Source: Prosthecochloris sp.
GTDB lineage: Bacteria > Bacteroidota > Chlorobiia > Chlorobiales > Chlorobiaceae
Direction of reading: 5' to 3'
DNA: 64,000 bases
NCBI GenBank assembly: GCA_004028745.1
Contig: RAZP01000035.1
Span: 4,568 to 68,567 of the forward strand
Shown here: piece after piece, positions 16,354-25,709 of the stretch
How positions within the stretch are numbered: position 1 is the first letter of the stretch
How the letters are laid out: each line of letters begins with the position of its first letter
Made by a program: the position numbers and the translations under genes
Notes under the pieces: model-generated
What the model was told of the DNA's origin: nothing
Database searches by the model: none
Seen by the model: the letters and a program-made list of their open reading frames with translations, nothing else

Positions 16354-17208
16354 TCAGTACACTTTCCTCACAAACAGCTCAGGATCAACGCTCGTACCGT
16401 AGAGGTAGGTGCCCCAATGGAGGTGCGGGCCGGTGGAGATGCCGGTGCTGCCGACGGTGCCTATGGTATCGCCTTTGCTTACCATATTCCCCTCCTCGAC
16501 GCTGATTGAATGGAGGTGCATGTAGATCGAGGTCAGGCCTTGGCCGTGGTCGATGATGACGGTGTTGCCGTGCACATGAAACCGGTTGGATTCATAGCCG
16601 GTAAGCACCACTTTTCCCCTTGCGGGGCTTTTGACAGGAGTTCCTTGAGGGACGGCAATATCGAGACCTTTATGGTAGCTCGATACCGGTGCACCGTTGT
16701 AGGAGCGTTTCACACCGAAAGGGCTGGATTTTCTACCGTTACAGGGATAGCTTAAGAGTTCCGACCAGAGCTTGATGCTGCTTAGCGTTCGAAGCCCCCG
16801 TTTAACTTTTGCTTTTTCTTCTTCCGTCGCTTTCAGTCTGTTGGTCTTCTCATCAAGCCAGATCTTCTGAACAGGCAGGTTGTTAGAGGCAACCTGTACA
16901 GGAATTTTTTCTTTCCACTCCCCGGCCTTGGCAAGCACGGCATAGCTGCCCGGTTTCAAAAGGTTTTCGACCGGAACCAGTGCCCGGTAACTGCCGTTAT
17001 CCTGCCGGAACATGGAAAAATGTTCGCCGTTGAACCAGAGATCGGGTATGGTTGAAGTGCCGGAAACCGTTGCAACAAAAAATTCACCCTGTTTTTTTGT
17101 GACGGCGTCGAGAGTGAGATCGGGGTTTGTGCCGCCTGAGGCTTCCACTTGTGTGCCCGCAAACAGGCAGAACAGCAGGAGGGATAAACTTTTCAGAGCT
17201 TGCTTCAT
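16354..17208 (-). CDS. M23-family peptidase
   Basis: A 284-residue exported protein with signal peptide MKQALKSLSLLLFCLFAGTQVEA. An immunoglobulin-like region (residues 30-110) is followed by a LytM/M23 domain. Zinc-binding residues are visible in SSYHKGLDIAVPQGTPV (HxxxD) and in the late GPHLHWGTYLYG (HxH), with MHLHSISV between them. Family members cut peptide cross-links in peptidoglycan or serve as LytM activators of amidases; the full metal set suggests an active enzyme in the periplasm. It ends a minus-strand run with the metallophosphoesterase and prfB (six bases to the former). Confidence 0.92.
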   Translation of the reverse strand: MKQALKSLSLLLFCLFAGTQVEASGGTNPDLTLDAVTKKQGEFFVATVSGTSTIPDLWFNGEHFSMFRQDNGSYRALVPVENLLKPGSYAVLAKAGEWKEKIPVQVASNNLPVQKIWLDEKTNRLKATEEEKAKVKRGLRTLSSIKLWSELLSYPCNGRKSSPFGVKRSYNGAPVSSYHKGLDIAVPQGTPVKSPARGKVVLTGYESNRFHVHGNTVIIDHGQGLTSIYMHLHSISVEEGNMVSKGDTIGTVGSTGISTGPHLHWGTYLYGTSVDPELFVRKVY

Positions 17209-17214
17209 TGACGG

Positions 17215-18033
17215 TTAGCCTATCTTCAGCTTATGCAGCTCGTTCAGGTTCTGATCGTATATTGTTAGTAATGCATTATCGAGCTCGATCATTCCGCAGG
17301 AGTAGTATGGCGGTTCGTTGCGCTTGAGGAAAGGAGCCATGGTTATGAAGTGAATACCGTACCGTTTGAAATATGCGCTACGGTGCAGGTGACCCGTAAA
17401 ACAGGCAATGATGTTGTCATAACGGCGCAGCAGCTCCGTTACTTCGTCGTGGTTCCATAAAAGGCCGTGTGGCTCGTCGGAGGTTTCTTTCAGCAAGGGG
17501 AAGTGGCAGAATATGATAACCCTTTCTCCCGATTCACGTGCTTCGTCAAGCTGCTGTTCGAGCCAGTGAATCTGTTTCTCCCCGATAGCTCCACAGTAAA
17601 GGTTTGCCCAGGGATCATGGTTCAGGAGGTTTTTTCTCGCCTTATCGGGAGCGGATTCCGGTTTTGATTCCGGGTTGATGTCCATACCGTGCAGTACGAT
17701 GAAACGTATACCGTTTGTGCTGAAGGTGTAGTAGGGTGATGCAAGGCCGGTTTCTGCTAGGTAACGGTCAAGAGGGGCGCCCAGACAATGGTTTCCTGCA
17801 ACATGATAAAGTGGTCCGGGATATTCGCGGAGAACGGCGGTAGCACTCTCGAGGTTTTCTTCGGCTTCCGGACCTTTTCCGTCAATGAGGTCGCCAAGCT
17901 GAACGGCGAATGCCGACCCGTTGTTCTCCCAGAACTCGAAACAACCGTGCAGGTCTTTTTTTTCCACGGCACGGTCGCCGTTACCGTAATGGATGTCGGT
18001 AATAATGCCGAACCTGAGCAAACCGTTTACCAT
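17215..18033 (-). CDS. Calcineurin-like metallophosphoesterase
   Basis: A 272-residue protein with all five metallophosphoesterase blocks: GIITDIHYG, VQLGDLIDG, HVAGNH, IIFCHFP and CFTGHLHRSAY. Overall it resembles the manganese-dependent ADP-ribose/CDP-alcohol diphosphatase group (ADPRM), including the ALDRYLAETG/ASPYYTF and QIHWLEQQLDEA patterns. It has no signal peptide, so it acts in the cytoplasm. The gene lies 35 bases after prfB and six before the M23 peptidase gene on the same strand. The likely substrate is a nucleoside diphosphate derivative; this is inferred from the family. Confidence 0.85.
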   Translation of the reverse strand: MVNGLLRFGIITDIHYGNGDRAVEKKDLHGCFEFWENNGSAFAVQLGDLIDGKGPEAEENLESATAVLREYPGPLYHVAGNHCLGAPLDRYLAETGLASPYYTFSTNGIRFIVLHGMDINPESKPESAPDKARKNLLNHDPWANLYCGAIGEKQIHWLEQQLDEARESGERVIIFCHFPLLKETSDEPHGLLWNHDEVTELLRRYDNIIACFTGHLHRSAYFKRYGIHFITMAPFLKRNEPPYYSCGMIELDNALLTIYDQNLNELHKLKIG

Positions 18034-18068
18034 TGTTTACTGTTGTTGTGCATGTCTGGGCAAGCCCA

Positions 18069-19164
18069 TCAGTTGCTGAATTCCGACAGAAACTTCTCCA
18101 TAAAGTCGTCAATGTCACCGTCAAGAACGGTTTCTATGTCGTGGCGTTCATGGTTTGTCCTGTGATCCTTGATTCTCCGGTCATCCATGACGTAACTGCG
18201 AATCTGGCTGCCCCACTCGATTTTCTTTTTTTTGCCTTCGACTTCCTGCTTTCTTGCCTCTTCTTCCTCACGCTGTTTTTGATAAAGCTGTGCGCGAAGC
18301 ATTTTCATGGCGCGTTCCCGGTTCTGGAACTGTGAACGTTCCTGCTGACAGGAGACGACGATACCTGAAGGAACGTGCTTGATGCGTACCGCGGTTTCAA
18401 CCTTGTTGACGTTCTGACCGCCTTTGCCTCCGCTTCGGAACGTAGAGAGCTCGAGGTCTTCCTTGCGGATGTCGATCTCGGCGTCAGGCGGTGCTTCCGG
18501 ATAGGTGAAAACACTGGCAAATGAGGTGTGGCGGCGGGCATTCGAGTCGAACGGTGATACCCGCACCAGACGATGCACGCCGTTCTCGGCCTTCAGGTAA
18601 CCGTAAGCATAGGGCCCTTGGATTTCAAGTGTTGCGGTTTTGATACCGGCACCTTCGCCTTCCTGATAGTCGTCGGTATAAACCTTGAATCCTTTGCGCT
18701 CCGCCCATCGCATGTACATCCTGTAGAGCATTTCAGCCCAGTCCTGCGCTTCGGTTCCACCAGCGCCAGCATGGATGGAAATCAGGGCGTTGCCCGGATC
18801 GTCCTTGCCGGAAAGCATGTTCCTGAACTCGATAGCCGTGATTTCCTGCTCTATGGAGCTGATGCGCGAATCTATCTCCTCTGCAAGAGATTCTTCTCCC
18901 AGTTCCTCGGCAATCTCCAGCTCTTCTTTCAGTTCATTGCTGTCTTTTTCGAGCTTTTGAAACCCTTCGGTCCAAACCTTATGCTCATTGATCTCTGCAA
19001 GAATTTTTTGGGCATCCTGCTGGTTCTCCCAGAAGTTTTCTTCTGCGGTGATCTGTTCGAGTTCCCCTATTTTTTTCAGTCGTTCATCGACGTCAAAGAT
19101 ACCCCCGTAACTGTTCTATGCGGTGGTGTATCTCGTGCAGACGTTCTTTTTCCGGTTCAAACAT
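18069..19164 (-). CDS. prfB: Peptide chain release factor 2 with programmed +1 frameshift
   Basis: Translation starts at ATG 19164 after AGGAGATATAAGAC. The first 23 codons ([23 protein letters not shown]) end at an in-frame TGA (19095-19093). The sequence before it, GGGGGTATCTTTGAC, is the classic RF2 site: an internal Shine-Dalgarno-like G run, the CTT slippery codon and a TGA read poorly. After the +1 shift the frame continues [14 protein letters not shown] and runs to 18069. [10 protein letters not shown] and the GGQ motif ([22 protein letters not shown]) are intact. RF2 releases proteins at UGA and UAA; the shift gives autoregulation by RF2 level. A gene caller that ignores the shift would start at 18818 or 19080 and lose the N-terminal domain. 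Confidence 0.96.
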
Positions 19165-19387
19165 GTCTTATATCTCCTGATGATTGGTGCCTTTGAAAAG
19201 CATTTTCCAATTATTTCAATCTACTACGTGCTCTTGTCAAGAGTAGAAAAAGGGCTATGAGAATAATGATTCAATCTATCCTTCTGTGGCCTGTTCTTTC
19301 AATCCTAAAAAATCATTTTTTTCACATAATGCAAATGCAACTTTTCCCTATTTTGCATCAGTTTACAACAGATATACCCTTTTTGCA

Positions 19388-21403
19388 ATGAGCCATACCT
19401 TTTACCAGCGCAAACCCACAATCAGCAACCGTAAATTCGATGGCAGGAGACGTGTCATTATCGAGGGTGTTTCACCGGAGATCGACGATGGGCTATATCC
19501 CGCCAAAAGAGTTACAGGGGAAACGGCTGTAGTTGGCGCGGATATTTTTACCGATGGAGCCGATGCTATTCGTGTAGAACTTTGCTTCCGGCCCAAATCA
19601 TCACGAGCATGGAAGCGTGTTCCCATGAAATTTCTTGTCAACGACCGGTGGGAGGCGGAATTTACTCCTGGAGCGCCCGGTGTATGGGAGTTTACCATCG
19701 AAGCATGGCTTGACCATTTTCAGACGTGGCGAAGAGGATTGATTAAAAAAATCGAAGACGGCCAGGATGTTTCCCTTGAACTGCGAATGGGCGCAACGAT
19801 GATTGAGGATGCAGCCGGTCGTGCGTCGAAAAAGGATGCGGCACGATTGAGGGAACTTGCATCTGTTATGACATCAGGTGAAGCAGCGGTTGCGGAATCG
19901 GCAGCACAATGCGACGAGCTTCAGGGTTTGATGCAGCAATACCCTGACAAAGAGTTTGCCGCGAAATATTGCAGGGTGCTTGAGATAAGGGTTGATCAGA
20001 CAAAAGCTGGATTCAGTACCTGGTATGAGTTTTTCCCACGCTCCTGGGCAGAGGAGCCGGGAAAGCACGGAACCTTCAAGGAGTGTAAGCGTCTGCTCCC
20101 ATTGATTGCCCGGATGGGCTTTGACGTTGTGTATTTGCCTCCTATTCACCCGATAGGTTCGACAAAGCGGAAAGGGCGTAACAACGCTCTTGTTGCCGGG
20201 CCTGATGATCCGGGGAGCTGCTGGGCGATTGGAAGCAAGGACGGCGGGCACAAAGCAATTCATCCCGAGCTCGGGACAATAGAGGATTTCGAGGCGTTTG
20301 TCCGTGAGGCTGAGAAGCATGGAATTTCCGTTGCCCTTGATATAGCATTCCAGTGTTCTCCCGATCATCCTTATGTAAGGGAGCACCCGCAATGGTTTAA
20401 ATGGCGGCCGGATGGGACGGTGCAGTTCGCGGAGAACCCGCCGAAAAAGTATGAGGATATCCTGCCGATTGATTTCGAAACCGAAGACTGGGAAAATCTC
20501 TGGATCGAACTCAAAAGCGTCATGCTTTTCTGGATAAAAAAAGGGGTAAGGATATTCAGGGTGGATAACCCGCACACCAAGGCGTTTCTTTTCTGGGACT
20601 GGGCAATCAGTGAGATAAGTGCGGAGTATCCCGACGCTGTTTTTCTGGCCGAAGCGTTCACGCGCCCTAAGGTTATGGCAAGGCTTGCAAAAGGAGGCTT
20701 CAACCAATCCTATACCTACTTTACCTGGAGAAACACCAAGAAGGATCTTCAGGAGTATCTTATTGAACTGACGACGACTGAGGTCAAAGAGTACATGAGG
20801 CCGAATTTCTGGCCGAATACACCCGATATTCTGCATGAAGAGTTGCAGGCGGGACACCGTTCAACATTCATTGCCAGAATGGTGCTCGCAGCCACTCTCT
20901 CATCGAATTACGGAATGTACGGTCCGGCATACGAGCTTTGCGAGCATGTTCCCGTCAGGAAAGGCAAAGAGGAGTACCTCGATTCGGAAAAGTATGAAAT
21001 CAAGCAATGGGACATGGACAGGCCGGGCAACATCCGCGCAGAGATCACGGCAGTAAACCGTATAAGAATGGAGAATGCCGCTCTTCAGCAAACAAACAAC
21101 ATCGAATTTGTGAGGGTTGACGCAGGAGAAGGGTGTGAACACGAAATGCTCATGGCATATGTGAAATGCTCACCGGACGACGAAAATATTATCTTGACGG
21201 TTGTCAATCTCGACCCGCAGAACACACATACCGGATGGCTGCGTTTTCCGCTTGAAAAATTCGAATTGCCGCATACCCATCATTTCAGGGTGGAGGATCT
21301 TATAAGCGGCCGTACCTATGAGTGGGATGGCGAGTGGAACTACATCGAGCTGAATCCCGAATACATGCCTGCACATATTTTCAAGGTTCATCTGCATCCA
21401 TAA
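19388..21403 (+). CDS. glgE: Alpha-1,4-glucan:maltose-1-phosphate maltosyltransferase
   Basis: About 671 residues from ATG 19388. GlgE (GH13_3) adds maltosyl units from maltose 1-phosphate to glucan chains in the cytoplasm. The N-terminal RRVIIEGVSPEIDDGLYPAKRVTGETAVVGADIFTDG is family-typical. The helical insert (ELASVM...QQYP) and the barrel motifs FDVVYLPPIHPIG, IALDIAFQCSPDHPYVREHPQWF, GVRIFRVDNPHTKAF (nucleophile Asp) and AVFLAEAFTRPKVM (acid Glu) follow in order. The next gene, 80 bases on, supplies trehalose synthase and maltokinase, so the pair converts trehalose to maltose, to maltose 1-phosphate, to glucan. Confidence 0.96.
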   Translation: MSHTFYQRKPTISNRKFDGRRRVIIEGVSPEIDDGLYPAKRVTGETAVVGADIFTDGADAIRVELCFRPKSSRAWKRVPMKFLVNDRWEAEFTPGAPGVWEFTIEAWLDHFQTWRRGLIKKIEDGQDVSLELRMGATMIEDAAGRASKKDAARLRELASVMTSGEAAVAESAAQCDELQGLMQQYPDKEFAAKYCRVLEIRVDQTKAGFSTWYEFFPRSWAEEPGKHGTFKECKRLLPLIARMGFDVVYLPPIHPIGSTKRKGRNNALVAGPDDPGSCWAIGSKDGGHKAIHPELGTIEDFEAFVREAEKHGISVALDIAFQCSPDHPYVREHPQWFKWRPDGTVQFAENPPKKYEDILPIDFETEDWENLWIELKSVMLFWIKKGVRIFRVDNPHTKAFLFWDWAISEISAEYPDAVFLAEAFTRPKVMARLAKGGFNQSYTYFTWRNTKKDLQEYLIELTTTEVKEYMRPNFWPNTPDILHEELQAGHRSTFIARMVLAATLSSNYGMYGPAYELCEHVPVRKGKEEYLDSEKYEIKQWDMDRPGNIRAEITAVNRIRMENAALQQTNNIEFVRVDAGEGCEHEMLMAYVKCSPDDENIILTVVNLDPQNTHTGWLRFPLEKFELPHTHHFRVEDLISGRTYEWDGEWNYIELNPEYMPAHIFKVHLHP

Positions 21404-21485
21404 TGAATCACTATTCTTTTGTCTGGAACCATGACTTTCCTGTGAAAGGGTTTCTATAGTATCTCCAATATCATTCTTGAACTCT

Positions 21486-24400
21486 ATGCCCCGAGCATCT
21501 GAAAAAAAATATCAGCCTGAACCGCTTTGGTACAAGGATGCCATAATTTATGAAGCACATGTCAAGACTTTTTATGACAGCAACAATGACGGTATCGGTG
21601 ATTTCGAAGGACTGCGCCAGAAGCTGCCCTATTTGGAAAGCCTTGGCATTACCGCTATCTGGCTGCTGCCTTTTTATCCGTCGCCGTTGAAAGATGACGG
21701 CTACGATATTGCCGATTACATGGATGTGAACCCGGATTACGGCACAATCGAGGATTTCAGGGCATTTCTCAATGAAGCCCATGAACGGGGCCTCAAAGTG
21801 ATTACCGAGTTGGTAATCAACCACACGTCGGATCAGCACGCATGGTTCCAGCGTGCCCGGAAAGCAAAGCCAGGATCGGTCGAAAGGAATTATTATGTGT
21901 GGAGCAAAGACCCTGGAAAATATGCTGATGCACGGATCATTTTCCAGGATTTCGAGGCTTCGAACTGGAGCTACGATTCTGTTGCGGAAGAGTATTTCTG
22001 GCACCGTTTTTATCACCATCAGCCCGATTTGAATTTTGAAAATCCTGCCGTTGAAAAAGCTATTTACAAGGTACTCGACTATTGGCTGGAGATGGGGGTA
22101 GACGGTCTCCGCCTCGATGCAGTACCCTATCTCTATGAAGAAGAGGGGAGCAACTGCGAAAATCTGTCGCGTACCCACGAGTTTCTGAAAAAGCTGCGCA
22201 GGCATGTCGACCGAAAATTTCCGAACCGCATGCTGCTTGCCGAGGCGAACCAGTGGCCGGAAGACGCCGCGGAATATTTCGGCGACGGTGACGAGTGCCA
22301 CATGAACTTTCACTTTCCTCTTATGCCGAGAATGTTCATGGCTCTGGAGACGGAGGATCGCTTTCCGATAATCGACATCCTTGAGCAAACGCCGGAAATA
22401 CCCGAAAGCTGTCAGTGGGCGTCATTTCTTCGCAACCACGACGAGCTGACCCTCGAGATGGTGACCGACGAGGAGCGTGATTACATGCGCCGCGTCTATG
22501 CCAATGATCCCAGGGCAAGGATTAACCTCGGTATACGGCGCCGCCTCGCACCGCTTATGTCAAACAACCGCCGCAGGGTCGAATTGATGAACATTATGCT
22601 GCTTTCCCTGCCCGGTACGCCGGTACTTTACTACGGTGACGAGATCGGTATGGGCGACAACTATTATCTTGGCGACCGCGACGGCGTAAGAACTCCCATG
22701 CAGTGGAACAGTGACCGGAATGCCGGTTTTTCACGGGCTAACCCCCAGCAGCTGCAGCTTCCGGTCATTATCGATCCGGAGTACCATTACGAAGCGGTCA
22801 ATGTCGAAGTGCAGGAAGGCAACATCAATTCCCTCCTCTGGTGGATGAGGCATATGCTCGTGACAGCGCGTCGTTACAAGGCGTTCAGCAGGGGAGATGT
22901 TCAGTTTATCCACGCAGAAAATCCGCAAGCGCTGATTTTTACCAGGACCTATGAGGATGAAACCATGCTCTGCATCATCAACCTGTCCAAGAGCCCGCAG
23001 GCGGTAAACGTCGATCTTTCGGAATATGATGGTTTCATTCCTGAGGAGGTGTTCAGTCTCAGTTATTTTCCCCGGATCAGATCGACCCCATATACCGTGA
23101 CGCTCGGTCCCTACGGATATTTCTGGTTCAGACTGATTGAGAGTCATGAGGAAATTGAAGATCGCCCGTATCTCGAACATTCCTTTGCAAGGGTGTCTCG
23201 ATGGCAGGATCTTTTCGGAGGGAAATACCTCGAACGTTTGGAGACCCGGATTCTGCCTAAATACATCCGCAACTGCCGCTGGTTCGGCGGCAAGGCACGC
23301 AAGATCGTTAGGGTTGCGATAGCCGAAAACATCGAGGTCAAAGAACATGACAATATCCGTTACCTGATTGTCGAGGTTCGCTATCCAAGCGGCTCGAACG
23401 AACTGTATCAGCTTCCGGTATCCTATGTTCCTGCTGAACAGATAGACCAGGAGGATGAAAACTTTTCAAAACGGGTTATCGTCAAGGTAAAAGTTGAGGA
23501 CAGTGAGGGCTATCTCTGTGACGCAACATGGCAGGAGGATTTCCAGAAGGTGCTGCTTGAGATGATTGCCGGGCAGTCCGACCTGAGAGGAAAGGCCGGA
23601 AAAATCACCTCCCTGCGTGGAGCAAAGCTCGATGATTTTCTTAACGGTACGCCGGTTGAAGAGATTGATTCCTCATTGTTCGGGGCTGAACAGAGCAATA
23701 CCTCTATCATGTTTGACGACTCGCTTTGTCTGAAACTCTACAGAAAGATCTCTTCCGGAGTTTCTCCCGAAGTTGAAATCTGCCGTGTGCTGACCGAGAA
23801 TACCAAGTTCGAGAGTGTGCCGTTTTATCTCGGTACGTTGAATTATACCAGAAGCCGCAGGGATCAGTGTTCTTTGGCGGTCCTGCAGAATTATGTGCCG
23901 AATCAGGGTGATGCCTGGAAAGTGACCCTGAACTTTGTGCATCGCTACTACGAGGACGTGCTGGCAAGGCAGCACCAGATTGAAGCGGTGCCGGAGCTAC
24001 CGCTTTCCGGCGGAGAGAAGATGCCAATGCCGGAGATCATGCATGAGTTGATCGGGGAGGTGTATCTTGAAATGGTCGAGAAGCTTGCCAAAAGAACGGC
24101 AGGCATGCACAAAGCGCTGGCCTCGAAAAGGCTTGGAGATGATTTTGCACCGGAACCCTTTACAACCCTCTACCAGCGTTCCATTTACCAGTCCATGCGT
24201 GAGCAGGTGAAAAGGGGAATGGTGATGCTGAAACAGCAAAAGAAAAAAATCGCCGTCGAGTATCAGGAGCTTGCTGAAGAGATCCTTGACAGTGAACCTG
24301 CTATCCTGCAGCAGCTTTCTCATATAAAGCAGGGGAAAATAGAGGGTGGAAAGATCAGGATTCACGGCGACTATCATCTGGGTCAGGTTCTTTTTACCGG

Positions 24401-24806
24401 TAAGGATTTCATTATCATCGATTTCGAGGGAGAACCTGCAAGGTCTCTCAGTGAACGCAGGCTGAAGCGTTCGGTTTTCAGGGATCTGGCCGGTATGATC
24501 CGTTCGTTCCATTACGCAGTCTTCAGCGTGCTTGTTAACGACAAGTCAATCAGGCCTGAAGATAGTGAAAGCCTTGAGCACTGGGCTGAGCTGTGGAGTT
24601 TTTATGTAGGGCAGCATTTCTATGAATTGTATGCACGGGAGATCAAGGGTAAGGGGCTGATACCGAAAGAGCCGCAACAACAGGCGCTGCTGCTGCGGGC
24701 GTACCTTATGGACAAGGCAATTTATGAGTTGAACTATGAGTTGAACAACCGGCCTGAATGGGTGGGGATTGCGCTGAAGGGGCTGCACAGGCTGCTTGAG
24801 TCCTGA
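21486..24806 (+). CDS. treS: Trehalose synthase-maltokinase fusion (TreS-Mak)
   Basis: About 1106 residues. Residues 1-550 are a GH13 trehalose synthase: KDAIIYEAHVKTFYDSNNDGIGDFEGL, DGLRLDAVPYLYEEEG (nucleophile), LLAEANQWPEDAAEYFGDGDECHM (acid/base) and FLRNHDELTLEM. The rest is a maltokinase with the phosphotransferase-like signatures RIHGDYHLGQVL and FIIIDFEGEPARSLSERRLKRSVFRDLAGM. The fused protein isomerises trehalose to maltose and phosphorylates it with ATP, giving the GlgE substrate. Fusion avoids free maltose and is known from many bacteria. ATG 21486 is preferred to a TTG at 21477. It is probably cotranscribed with glgE. Confidence 0.95.
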   Translation: MPRASEKKYQPEPLWYKDAIIYEAHVKTFYDSNNDGIGDFEGLRQKLPYLESLGITAIWLLPFYPSPLKDDGYDIADYMDVNPDYGTIEDFRAFLNEAHERGLKVITELVINHTSDQHAWFQRARKAKPGSVERNYYVWSKDPGKYADARIIFQDFEASNWSYDSVAEEYFWHRFYHHQPDLNFENPAVEKAIYKVLDYWLEMGVDGLRLDAVPYLYEEEGSNCENLSRTHEFLKKLRRHVDRKFPNRMLLAEANQWPEDAAEYFGDGDECHMNFHFPLMPRMFMALETEDRFPIIDILEQTPEIPESCQWASFLRNHDELTLEMVTDEERDYMRRVYANDPRARINLGIRRRLAPLMSNNRRRVELMNIMLLSLPGTPVLYYGDEIGMGDNYYLGDRDGVRTPMQWNSDRNAGFSRANPQQLQLPVIIDPEYHYEAVNVEVQEGNINSLLWWMRHMLVTARRYKAFSRGDVQFIHAENPQALIFTRTYEDETMLCIINLSKSPQAVNVDLSEYDGFIPEEVFSLSYFPRIRSTPYTVTLGPYGYFWFRLIESHEEIEDRPYLEHSFARVSRWQDLFGGKYLERLETRILPKYIRNCRWFGGKARKIVRVAIAENIEVKEHDNIRYLIVEVRYPSGSNELYQLPVSYVPAEQIDQEDENFSKRVIVKVKVEDSEGYLCDATWQEDFQKVLLEMIAGQSDLRGKAGKITSLRGAKLDDFLNGTPVEEIDSSLFGAEQSNTSIMFDDSLCLKLYRKISSGVSPEVEICRVLTENTKFESVPFYLGTLNYTRSRRDQCSLAVLQNYVPNQGDAWKVTLNFVHRYYEDVLARQHQIEAVPELPLSGGEKMPMPEIMHELIGEVYLEMVEKLAKRTAGMHKALASKRLGDDFAPEPFTTLYQRSIYQSMREQVKRGMVMLKQQKKKIAVEYQELAEEILDSEPAILQQLSHIKQGKIEGGKIRIHGDYHLGQVLFTGKDFIIIDFEGEPARSLSERRLKRSVFRDLAGMIRSFHYAVFSVLVNDKSIRPEDSESLEHWAELWSFYVGQHFYELYAREIKGKGLIPKEPQQQALLLRAYLMDKAIYELNYELNNRPEWVGIALKGLHRLLES

Positions 24807-24885
24807 TACTAACACGCACCGAAAAAAGGGTAGAGGAAAAAACCGTGCCGGATATGCAGCACATCCGGGGGCAATGTGGTTGTAA

Positions 24886-25074
24886 TTAAAGGTCGAGACG
24901 ATTCTCCAGAAAATCTTCCGATTCAGCATCACTGATATCCTTGCGCCCCAGTTCGAAATCATCGGTTTTCTTGCGCAGAATGATGGTTCCCTGGTTATCG
25001 ACGGCATAGTAATAGACGGTATCGTCTTCTATTTCAAGCTGCTTCCTGATCTCCGAAAATTTTGCTGACTGCAT
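24886..25074 (-). CDS. Small conserved-looking hypothetical protein
   Basis: A 62-residue acidic protein from ATG 25074, with GGAG five bases upstream. MQSAKFSEIRKQLEIEDDTVYYYAVDNQGTIILRKK looks like a short beta-rich domain, and the tail is acidic (ESEDFLENRLDL). It could be a small AbrB-like antitoxin, but the match is too weak to name. It is convergent with treS-mak and followed upstream by a MITE. Confidence 0.5.
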   Translation of the reverse strand: MQSAKFSEIRKQLEIEDDTVYYYAVDNQGTIILRKKTDDFELGRKDISDAESEDFLENRLDL

Positions 25075-25199
25075 GAATTCTCCTTCGACAGTTGAGTTGT
25101 TGATTGCATTCATCGACAGGGAATGATATGACCCACCGCTATAGGTTCCATATGTAATGTATGGAGTATTTTTTTGAATAAGAAAGCAGGTTCACTGTA

Positions 25200-25349
25200 G
25201 GACACCTCTATTTATTGTTATGAGTCCCGATTGCATCGGGATGCAAGGTGAACGGAGCGCAGAAACCGGGGTGTACACAGAGTACATGAGGATTTTGAGC
25301 ACCGCTCAACAAAGTATTCGGGTTGCGCAACAAATTAATAGGGGTGCAC
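25200..25349. repeat. MITE-like element, copy 2 (about 150 bp)
   Basis: Ends GGACACCTCTATTTATTGTT and its approximate complement CAAATTAATAGGGGTGCAC. The interior has GAGCGCAGAAACCGGGGTGT then ACAGAGTACATGAGGATTTT as in copy 1, plus an inserted GATTGCATCGGGATGC. The flanking bases no longer form a clean 4-bp duplication, so it is an older insertion. Confidence 0.8.
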
Positions 25350-25373
25350 TAAATTTTCTTACTGCTGTTTTTT

Positions 25374-25437
25374 TACCTGCTCCCACAACGCATCCAACTC
25401 TTCGACAGTATGATCCTGCCAGCTTTTTTCTGACTGC
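25374..25437 (-). pseudogene. Duplicated fragment of the mazG 3' end
   Basis: ACCTGCTCCCACAACGCATC and the following CTCTTCGACAGTATGATCCT are a diverged copy of the last ~20 codons of mazG (26219-26279). On the minus strand the fragment reads about SWQDHTVEELDALWEQVKK. It lies between MITE copy 2 and the toxin-antitoxin pair, so the pair is flanked on both sides by mazG-end sequence. Confidence 0.78.
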
Positions 25438-25472
25438 ATAACCATGGTTTCAAGACTCAGAAAGCTTCAGCT

Positions 25473-25709
25473 TTATAGACGATCTTCTTCGGCAGGTTCA
25501 ACAGCTTTTACCTTGGAGAGTGCTTTTTTAAACTTTTCACGGCTTCCTCTGGCAGCTCTGTTTTCAAGATAATCTTCGGTGATCAAGGCTGAAATCTTTT
25601 CAGCCAGTGCAGTTGTGATAAACTGGTTCACCGAGATGTTTTCCTGCGCAGCCAGTTCTTTCGCTTTCTTATGCAAGGACTCAGGAAGTCTCACACTTAA
25701 GGTGCTCAT
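25473..25709 (-). CDS. Ribbon-helix-helix antitoxin
   Basis: A 78-residue protein from ATG 25709, with GGGAG upstream. MSTLSVRLPESLHKKAKELAAQENISVNQFITTALAEKI is a ribbon-helix-helix DNA-binding domain of the CopG/HicB type. The remaining half (EDYLENRAARGSREKFKKALSKVKAVEPAEEDRL) is charged and probably wraps the toxin. The start codon overlaps the stop of the upstream PIN gene by four bases (ATGA), so the order is toxin then antitoxin. It would neutralise the PIN ribonuclease and repress the promoter. Confidence 0.87.
   Translation of the reverse strand: MSTLSVRLPESLHKKAKELAAQENISVNQFITTALAEKISALITEDYLENRAARGSREKFKKALSKVKAVEPAEEDRL

Noticed and set aside
19874..20857. 327-codon minus-strand ORF opposite glgE
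   Set aside because: Shadow of GlgE; no recognisable domain and no ribosome site.
21471..22388. 305-codon minus-strand ORF opposite treS
   Set aside because: Shadow of the trehalose synthase domain, which carries all catalytic motifs.
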